DNA of 64,000 nt, taken from contig NZ_KE007359.1 of NCBI RefSeq assembly GCF_000400735.1, forward strand, positions 127,885 to 191,884. The letters run 5' to 3'. Positions 55,349-64,000 of the stretch are shown piece by piece. This DNA comes from Acinetobacter tandoii DSM 14970 = CIP 107469. Lineage in GTDB: Bacteria; Pseudomonadota; Gammaproteobacteria; Pseudomonadales; Moraxellaceae. Within the stretch, counting starts at the first letter, position 1. Every line of letters begins with the position of its first letter. The translations under genes and the position numbers were made by a program. The notes below the pieces were generated by a model. That model had not been told where the DNA came from. It saw only the letters and a program-made list of their open reading frames with translations, and searched no databases.

Positions 55349-56827
55349 CTAGCGATCTTTGATTTTACTGAGGATAACGGCAACCACAGCGCAGAAAATT
55401 ACACTGCCCCATCCAAATACGCCTTGTAAGCTCATACTATAAGTATCATAACCATTTTGAACTAGGTTAAAAATAGTCATGGTCAAAGTCGTTAACAAGA
55501 TGAAAGACGTAATGACTGTTAAAGTAAAGTCCCAGCCCTTGCCCAACTGAATGGTTGAAATGCGGTTCACATGATCACGGAGCTCAATCAGCGCAGAACG
55601 CTTAAACCATGCAATACTGATAATCGATATTAAAGCACCACCGATAATTCCGATGTTGTTGATAAAGTGGTCAATGATATCTACCAACTTAATCGCATTT
55701 ACGCTAGAGAATAAAAAGATCGAAACTAGCGCGCTACCACCACCAATAATCGATACAGCTTTTGGACGGCTCCATTTTAATTTGTCTTGCATGGCTGCAA
55801 TTGGAACTTCCAAAATACTCACCATAGAAGAAATACCTGCTACAAATAGCGAGGAAAAAAATAGAAAACCAAATAAATCTGCACCAGCACCCAAGCTCGA
55901 AATAATTTTCGGGAAGGCAATGAAAGCAAGACCAATACCACCACTCACGACATCTTTAACATCTGTACCCGCAGCATGTGCCATAAAGCCCAATGCAGCA
56001 AAAATACCAATACCCGCCAAGATTTCAGTTGATGCATTGGCAAAACCAACAATCAAGCCAGAACCCGTTAAGTTAGTTTTCGGTTTTAAATAAGATGAAT
56101 AAGTCACCATGATCCCGAAACCCACTGAAAGTGAGAAGAAGGTATGACCGTATGCTGCTAACCATACCTTATAGTCCATCATTGCAGACCAGTTCGGGGT
56201 AAAGAATGCGTTTAAACCTTGAGCTGCACCTGGTAAACGTAAAGCTTGAATCACCAAGAAAGTGAACAATACGAATAGCAAAGGCATAAAGATTTTATTC
56301 GACAGTTCAACCCCTTTCTTTACACCACCAAACAAGATGATCAGAGTCAGTGCCCAAATACCTACAATTGGCCAAAACAAATGACTAACAAACTGTAAAT
56401 CTAAGCCTGTTGCCTTTGTGGTTTGTAAATAAGTATTGAAGAAGAAGCTTTCTGGATCATTGCCCCAGGCTTGGCCAATCGAGAAGTAAACATAACTTCC
56501 TGCCCAAGTGAGTACGCTGGCATAGTACAAGCCAATAATGATACACACACAGACTTGCCACCAACCGAGCGTTTCACCTCCTTTAAATAAAGCGCGATAC
56601 GCTTTTGGTGGAGAGTTATTGCTACGATGCCCGACAGCATAGTCTAAAAATAACAGTGGTAACCCTGCAGTAATTAATGCAAGTAAATAAGGAATAAGGA
56701 ACGCACCGCCACCGTTTTCATAAGCAACGTAGGGGAAACGCCAAATATTACCTAAACCAACAGCCGAACCAACAGCTGCAATAATAAAACCAGATCGTGA
56801 CGTCCAGTTTTCACGAGAATCTGCCAT
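55349..56827 (-). CDS. metP: NSS-family sodium-dependent amino-acid transporter (MetP-like)
   Basis: About 492 residues from the ATG at 56827. The family N-terminus NWTSRSGFIIAAVGSAVGLGNIWRFPYVAYENGGGAFLIPYLL includes the Na+/substrate site of LeuT-type carriers. About twelve membrane segments follow. The MetS-like partner downstream suggests methionine or alanine as substrate. The pair forms a two-gene operon. Confidence 0.92.
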   Translation of the reverse strand: MADSRENWTSRSGFIIAAVGSAVGLGNIWRFPYVAYENGGGAFLIPYLLALITAGLPLLFLDYAVGHRSNNSPPKAYRALFKGGETLGWWQVCVCIIIGLYYASVLTWAGSYVYFSIGQAWGNDPESFFFNTYLQTTKATGLDLQFVSHLFWPIVGIWALTLIILFGGVKKGVELSNKIFMPLLFVLFTFLVIQALRLPGAAQGLNAFFTPNWSAMMDYKVWLAAYGHTFFSLSVGFGIMVTYSSYLKPKTNLTGSGLIVGFANASTEILAGIGIFAALGFMAHAAGTDVKDVVSGGIGLAFIAFPKIISSLGAGADLFGFLFFSSLFVAGISSMVSILEVPIAAMQDKLKWSRPKAVSIIGGGSALVSIFLFSSVNAIKLVDIIDHFINNIGIIGGALISIISIAWFKRSALIELRDHVNRISTIQLGKGWDFTLTVITSFILLTTLTMTIFNLVQNGYDTYSMSLQGVFGWGSVIFCAVVAVILSKIKDR

Positions 56828-57600
56828 GAAACACACCTAAATCTTGGGGTAACTTTTATTGCTGCTTGTTATACGGATTAATATGGCTAGCAAAAAAGTA
56901 CCATTCAAAAATATTTTTGTTGTTTGATTTAGCTTCCACCTTTTGGGTGTTTCGTTCTAAATTGCAAACAGATGAAATGCACACAAAATCTTGGTTAAAG
57001 TCTTTCGGATTGTTTTCACCTCTTAATCATTGAACAATACTCACTTTTGTTATTTTTTGCTGTAATTTCTGGATGAAAGTTCGTCCTTTTGTATTCTATT
57101 TTTAATCAATTGATCAAAATATAGCTCTTTTTTTATCATATTTTTTAAAATAGATTAACAAAGCCCAAAATGCAAGATTTTTAAAATAATGGAAAATTCC
57201 CTTAATTTATTGATTATTTTGTGCCTACATTTTATCTATCTAAAAATTTTTTAGTTGAGTACAGTGATTTAGCATCATAATCACACACCAAACTCCAAAT
57301 TTTAAAATAAATTTATGATTTAATTAAGTTTTATGTTAAATCTCCCACAAAACTCTAGCTCAGTTCAACCAAAGTAAAATTCAAAATCTATAAAGATGTT
57401 TGTCACTCACAATCATTTTTATACCTAAATCAGAAATCTGCTTCTAACAGATTCGTCATTCTCTGAACTTTTATGTAAAAAAGCACTTTGACTACTGTTT
57501 CTTTTTTCGCATCGCTATATCATGCTCTGAAATACAACCGAATAGCTCTTGTTTTAACCTTTTTTTAACACAAACACACAACACAATTTAGGATAAAAGC
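56828..57600. other. Long AT-rich intergenic region
   Basis: About 770 bases between divergent metP and the outer-membrane barrel gene. No reading frame with a plausible start, no tRNA and no strong terminator hairpin were recognised. Composition is very AT-rich with many A and T runs. It should hold two divergent promoters. A small RNA cannot be ruled out. Confidence 0.5.
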
Positions 57601-58296
57601 ATGAAAGTAGCACAAGCAGGATTATTAGCATTAGGCGTAGGTTTGAGCGGCTTAGCTCAAGCAGATTTAGTCGCACTTAAAGGCGATATCAGCTATTGGG
57701 CATATGATGGTCATGCCGAAATGAATAATACAGCCCCTTTTTCAAAGGAAAAACTAGACAATGAAGGTGCAGTCCAATTTTCTGTCGCTTTAGAACACCC
57801 AGTTCCAATTATTCCAAATGCCAAAATACGCTATGTTAATTTAGACACTCAAACAGAGAAAAGTGTTGCAGGGCAATCTAATTATGCAGTTAACCTTGAT
57901 CACGCTGACTTCATTCTCTATTACGAAATTTTAGACAATGTTGTTGATCTGGATATTGGTGCAGGTGCGACCACTTTGAATGGTGATATCACCAATTTTG
58001 CAGGACAACGTACCAGTATTGATGAAACCTATCCGATTATTTACGGTACAGTCGGCGGAAAATTGCCATTTACAGGTTTAAGTGCGAAAGCAGAACTAAC
58101 CTATAGCAACTTTGATGATGCGCAGTTAACAGATGCTTTGGCAGAAATTCAATACAATTTTATTGATAACATGCTCGTCGATGTTGGTGTAAAAGCAGGT
58201 TACCGAATTTTCACTGTTGATTTAGATGACTATAACCGTAATGACATTAAACTTGACTTCAAAGGTCCTTATATTGGTTTAAATGCACATTTCTAA
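57601..58296 (+). CDS. TIGR04219-type outer-membrane beta-barrel protein
   Basis: 231 residues with a signal peptide (AGLLALGVGLSGLAQA, cleaved before DLVALKG). The mature protein has alternating strands (ALKGDISYWAYDG, AKIRYVNLDTQ, ADFILYYEILDNVVDLDIGAGATTLNG) and ends in FKGPYIGLNAHF, with a C-terminal Phe as outer-membrane barrels have. It matches the TIGR04219 outer-membrane family as I recall it, with no known function. Monocistronic, with an unusually long upstream region and a strong terminator. Confidence 0.8.
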   Translation: MKVAQAGLLALGVGLSGLAQADLVALKGDISYWAYDGHAEMNNTAPFSKEKLDNEGAVQFSVALEHPVPIIPNAKIRYVNLDTQTEKSVAGQSNYAVNLDHADFILYYEILDNVVDLDIGAGATTLNGDITNFAGQRTSIDETYPIIYGTVGGKLPFTGLSAKAELTYSNFDDAQLTDALAEIQYNFIDNMLVDVGVKAGYRIFTVDLDDYNRNDIKLDFKGPYIGLNAHF

Positions 58297-58313
58297 TTTC
58301 TGAAGTTCCCCCT

Positions 58314-58345
58314 AAAAAAGCTGAATGTTCACATTCAGCTTTTTT
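58314..58345 (+). terminator. Bidirectional terminator after the barrel gene
   Basis: AAAAAAGCTGAATGT (58314-58328) pairs perfectly with ACATTCAGCTTTTTT (58331-58345). T-runs on both strands serve the barrel gene and the convergent GNAT gene. Confidence 0.9.
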
Positions 58346-58363
58346 ATTTGCCCATCTATCCAG

Positions 58364-58885
58364 TTAAGATGCAGCATTAAAACTGGCATGATATTGAACA
58401 TAGCCTTGTGGAATTTCATTTTCAAATGCAAGTGCTTGAAAATACTCGGCAGGCACTCCTTCCAGTACCAATTGACTCAGGGGCCGAAAGCCAAACCGAG
58501 CATAATAATCAGGCTCTCCCAACACCACACACCCTTTTGCATGCTGCTTTTTTAATTGGGACAAAGCAGTTTCAATTAAATCTCGACCGATGCCTTGCCT
58601 CTGAAATTCAGGTAAAACTGAAACTGGACCTAAACCATACCAACCTTCTTTACCTGATGAAATTCGCACAGGAGAAATCGCAACATGTCCAATGATCTGC
58701 CCATCAAGTTCGGCAACTAGAGAAATACTGAGTTGTCCTGACTGCCGTAATGCACACAGGATAAATTGCTCATGATGATCGCTATAAGCAGCCGATTCAA
58801 ATGCCTTAATCGTCAAGTCTTCGATGTGATCAACATCTTTAGGTTGCTCAGCCCGAACTGACCATACAGGCTTTTTATTTTGCAT
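58364..58885 (-). CDS. GNAT N-acetyltransferase, YhbS-like
   Basis: About 173 residues from the ATG at 58885, with GAGGT five bases upstream. The acetyl-CoA loop is LPEFQRQGIGRDLIETAL and the C-terminal part VVLGEPDYYARFGFRPLSQ. This layout is that of YhbS-type (COG3153) acetyltransferases, whose substrates are mostly unknown. Single gene, convergent with the barrel gene. No sign of antibiotic-specific subfamilies. Confidence 0.85.
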   Translation of the reverse strand: MQNKKPVWSVRAEQPKDVDHIEDLTIKAFESAAYSDHHEQFILCALRQSGQLSISLVAELDGQIIGHVAISPVRISSGKEGWYGLGPVSVLPEFQRQGIGRDLIETALSQLKKQHAKGCVVLGEPDYYARFGFRPLSQLVLEGVPAEYFQALAFENEIPQGYVQYHASFNAAS

Positions 58886-59254
58886 AAGCACCTCAATATT
58901 CAAATTCTTTGTGTATGTTTTTGCTTACAGAGAACAACGATTTTTACGTCTATATACATTCCTTATTTCCTTTTATTCTAAAAACATAGAGAGACAGGAA
59001 GTTTCTTTAAATAATAACAAAGATTGCAGGAAGCATCGTAATTGACAGGAGTTGATTACATCAAACCTTATACAGGAAAGCCCTGTCAGGATGATTGGGC
59101 TTTTCTTTTATACCAACAGTAGAATTCAGAATCTAAATAAACCAAATCGGATAAACATTACAGAATGCTTCTATTCCTTAAAATAACTCGTATTGACTCC
59201 CTATATTGCACTACCTAACATCTTAAATATTTTAATCACATCAGGAATTTTATT
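58886..59254. other. Intergenic region with an orphan promoter-like site and hairpin
   Basis: About 370 bases without a clear gene. A consensus TTGACA (59042-59047) with CTTATA (59067-59072) is followed at once by a terminator-like hairpin, AGGAAAGCCC (59074-59083) with GGGCTTTTCT (59097-59106), and a T-rich tail. No gene ends upstream on this strand, so the hairpin may belong to a small RNA or be a leftover. Confidence 0.4.
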
Positions 59255-59827
59255 TTGTTGCACGTGCCCTCTCTAAACCATTTAGCTATATTGAAACCAT
59301 CAACCGGAATAAAATTCGGCATTATTGCGTTAAGTATCTTCATGATCACAGGCTGTTCAGGTTTAGGCGCTGGCTCTTTAGAAAAACGTGCAGCAAAGCT
59401 ATCTACTGGTATTCAAAAGGCATATGCCGTTGACTCAATCACAGCAAACCGCGTTGCACCGATGATTGTGCAAAGTGCAGAATTACATCAGGTCGATCCT
59501 TTACTGATTGCTGCCATGATTCGGCAAGAGTCAAGTTATCGTAACTATGCAGTTTCACCCGCTGGTGCTGTGGGATTAACTCAAATTATGCCGATATATT
59601 GGCAACAAAATTGCCCTGGTGATTTATTTGAAGAAGCCAATAATATCAATTGCGGTACCTATATTTTAGCCAAATATAATCAATCTGCTGGGAGTTGGAA
59701 AAAAGCCCTTGCCTATTATAATGTTGGACCTACAGGCTATGAGTCGAGTTGGAAAATGCGCCACCAAGGGAAAAAATATGCCAAACAAGTGAAGCAGCAT
59801 GAAGATAAACTTAAAGATTCACTCTAA
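59255..59827 (+). CDS. Lytic transglycosylase lipoprotein (SLT domain)
   Basis: 190 residues. The start is a TTG at 59255, with AGGA eight bases upstream; a second TTG and a GTG follow closely and are alternatives. The lipoprotein signal ends MITGC (Cys34). The SLT domain covers residues 65-175, with catalytic Glu92 in AAMIRQESSYRNYAVSPAG, then AVGLTQIMP and ALAYYNVGP. It cleaves peptidoglycan to 1,6-anhydro products from the inner face of an envelope membrane. It is smaller than MltC or Slt and resembles MltE-sized enzymes. Its products feed the AmpD/MupP recycling route. Confidence 0.88.
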   Translation: MLHVPSLNHLAILKPSTGIKFGIIALSIFMITGCSGLGAGSLEKRAAKLSTGIQKAYAVDSITANRVAPMIVQSAELHQVDPLLIAAMIRQESSYRNYAVSPAGAVGLTQIMPIYWQQNCPGDLFEEANNINCGTYILAKYNQSAGSWKKALAYYNVGPTGYESSWKMRHQGKKYAKQVKQHEDKLKDSL

Positions 59828-59847
59828 AATTTGGTTTTAAGTATTTA

Positions 59848-59871
59848 AAAGCCCAACTTAAGATGGGCTTT
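59848..59871 (+). terminator. Hairpin terminator after the lytic transglycosylase
   Basis: AAAGCCCA (59848-59855) pairs with TGGGCTTT (59864-59871) across an 8-base loop. It lies between convergent genes. Confidence 0.65.
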
Positions 59872-59887
59872 GATCATAAAGCTATAT

Positions 59888-60199
59888 TTACAAACTTTTT
59901 AAATATGCAATAACATCTTTATTTTCAGCCATTTCAGCCAATTCAAGTGCGGTATATTCTGAACGATGATCGATTCTTGCTCCCTTACTCACGAGTAATT
60001 TAACCACATCTAAATGATCATTCTCCGCCGCAGCTTGTAGTGCACTATAGCCCTCTTCATCTGTCTGATTTGGATCAGCGCCATCCAATAACAACTGCTC
60101 GACTTGCTCCACATCACCCAAAGATGACCAGTAAACCAGTTCTGGAAGATGGAGTTCATCATCATTTTCAGGAATAGGAGTAAAAGAATTAAGTTCCAT
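59888..60199 (-). CDS. Ankyrin-repeat protein
   Basis: 103 residues from the ATG at 60199, with AAGG eight bases upstream. It has about three ankyrin repeats: LPELVYWSSLGDVEQVEQLLLDGADPNQTD, EGYSALQAAAENDHLDVVKLLVSKGARIDHR and YTALELAEMAENKDVIAYLKS. There is no signal peptide, so it is probably a small cytoplasmic interaction module. No partner is evident. Confidence 0.88.
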   Translation of the reverse strand: MELNSFTPIPENDDELHLPELVYWSSLGDVEQVEQLLLDGADPNQTDEEGYSALQAAAENDHLDVVKLLVSKGARIDHRSEYTALELAEMAENKDVIAYLKSL

Positions 60200-60333
60200 T
60201 AGATTTACCTTTTTATTTTAACGTTTCAATCTCCTATTAAAGCTTAAATCTTTACAGACATCTATATAGATTCAAGGACAATCACATACTTCAACCAGAT
60301 AAGAATCTGATTAACAATGTATTATATGATCTC

Positions 60334-60629
60334 TTAAGATTTATAAAAAATAGCAAGCCAGATAGTGATTTGGTTAGGATCTGTCTGAACCACTTTGTGT
60401 TTAACGTGTGCAGGAATATTGATGTAATCGCCCGTGGACAACTCACGTTTTGAACCGTCCTCAAATTCTAGTGTTGCTTTCCCTTCAACAACCATGACCC
60501 ATTCATTCTCATCCTGATCATACCAACCTTTATCAGGAGAGCTATGTCCTTTAGAAACAATACGCTCTATTCTTATACTTCTACACTTAGATCTTTTGGC
60601 AGTGAATCGAATATATTAACTGAATTCAT
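60334..60629 (-). pseudogene. Cupin-domain gene broken by a deletion/frameshift
   Basis: The ATG at 60629 opens MNSVNIFDSLPKDLSVEV and hits a stop at 60573-60575 after 18 codons. In another frame the sequence resumes as SIRIERIVSKGHSSPDKGWY, then DQDENEWVMVVEGKATLEFED, GDYINIPAHVKHKVV and WLAIFYKS before a TAA at 60334. Intact members of this small cupin family, as I recall, have about ten more residues between the two parts (a FETLL-type strand before VRIERI). A deletion of roughly 30 bases that also shifts the frame would explain this. Function, if any remains, is lost or reduced. Confidence 0.75.
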
Positions 60630-60700
60630 TCTTATAGATTCGTCTTATGTAATGTATCCAATTATATCTCATTCATCTATTCATTATTTTCCATATAAAA

Positions 60701-60732
60701 AAACACCCCCTTCTGTATAGAAGGGGGTGTTT
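60701..60732 (-). terminator. rRNA operon terminator
   Basis: AAACACCCCCTTCT (60701-60714) pairs perfectly with AGAAGGGGGTGTTT (60719-60732) around GTAT. On the minus strand it is followed by a T-run (A-run at 60697-60703). It lies just after the 5S gene and ends the leftward rrn transcript. Confidence 0.92.
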
Positions 60733-60741
60733 GAATTAATG

Positions 60742-60856
60742 AGCTGGCGATGACTTACTCTCACATGGGTAACCCCACACTACCATCAGCGCTAAGAGGT
60801 TTCACTTCTGAGTTCGGGAAGGGATCAGGTGGTTCACTCTTGCTATTGTCGCCAGC
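60742..60856 (-). rRNA. rrf: 5S ribosomal RNA
   Basis: On the minus strand the sequence starts GCTGGCGACAATAGCAAGAG and runs through CCACCTGATCCCTTCCCGAA and CTCAGAAGTGAAACC to GTAAGTCATCGCCAGC. The two ends are complementary, forming helix I. Length is about 115 bases, normal for Acinetobacter. Ends are estimated to within a few bases. Confidence 0.95.
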
Positions 60857-61060
60857 ACAACTGTTTATGGACTTGTTCGGGTTTTATGCTCAGATCCTAT
60901 GATCTTATTGCTACCGTACTTTGTACCAAATGAGTTATTAACGGATTAGTTAACTGAGTCGAATTTTATGTTCTAGCTTTCACTAAATCAAGTTTTTTGT
61001 TTCAGATCAGGTTTAACTGATCTTTTATGAATCGATTATAAGCTTTACATACAACTGCTT

Positions 61061-63972
<2,912 letters not shown>

Positions 63973-64000
63973 AACAGTCGTTATTACCTACAAGTAGTAA

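Overview
The window is a chromosomal segment of a gamma-proteobacterium, almost certainly an Acinetobacter. The base composition is moderately AT-rich. The block wza-wzb-wzc / fkpA / second FKBP / murJ(mviN) / ampD / nadC is the conserved left flank of the Acinetobacter capsule (K) locus. The housekeeping genes (ubiG-mupP-yciK, ribF-ileS-lspA-slpA, fmt-rsmB, metP-metS) fit the same genus. The species cannot be fixed from the sequence alone.

Capsule region (1-16290). The export genes wza-wzb-wzc run rightward from 12554. A long, tightly packed operon runs leftward from 12348: gna, pseB, pseC, pseF, pseG, a pseH fusion, pseI, wzx, a GT52-like transferase, wzy, a GT4 transferase and a GT2 transferase that is cut by the window start. 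The six pse genes form a complete UDP-GlcNAc to CMP-pseudaminic acid route. gna adds a UDP-N-acetyl-hexosaminuronic acid supply. Wzx, Wzy and Wza-Wzb-Wzc form a Wzx/Wzy-dependent capsule system. The most notable gene is at 6204-7103. Its first half is a PseH-type GNAT N-acyltransferase, and its second half is a PhaJ/MaoC-type (R)-specific enoyl-CoA hydratase with an intact catalytic signature. This suggests that the enzyme makes (R)-3-hydroxybutyryl-CoA and uses it to acylate the sugar nucleotide, giving a pseudaminic acid with N7-(R)-3-hydroxybutanoyl in place of N7-acetyl. The stretch from about 1680 to 3950 (wzy and GT52) is strikingly AT-rich and looks horizontally acquired.

Conserved core (16500-31300). 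It holds two FKBP peptidyl-prolyl isomerases, murJ, ampD, nadC, an LtaS/OpgB-like sulfatase-fold membrane enzyme, a small lipoprotein, rph, a FabR-like TetR regulator, dsbA, ubiG-mupP-yciK, a 51-codon gene, two tandem RcnB-like periplasmic proteins and argA. ampD and mupP both belong to peptidoglycan recycling.

Sulfonate cluster and regulators (31700-39340). Two consecutive lipoprotein substrate-binding proteins are followed by ssuD-ssuC-ssuB, with no ssuE. Next comes a RutR-like TetR gene preceded by two near-perfect 7-2-7 palindromes, then a nucleoside-phosphorylase-fold gene and a TDT-family transporter.

Right half (39550-60630). It holds ribF, ileS, lspA, slpA, a DUF1624-type membrane protein, a chorismate mutase overlapping a tandem DsbA-like protein, and two different dihydroxy-acid dehydratase genes separated by a structured intergenic repeat. 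These are followed by fmt-rsmB, a ZIP transporter, metP-metS, an outer-membrane barrel protein, a GNAT, a lytic transglycosylase lipoprotein, an ankyrin protein and a decayed cupin gene. The window ends in a leftward rRNA operon: 5S with its terminator and the complete 23S. The 16S lies beyond the edge. No IS element, prophage, CRISPR array or tRNA was found.
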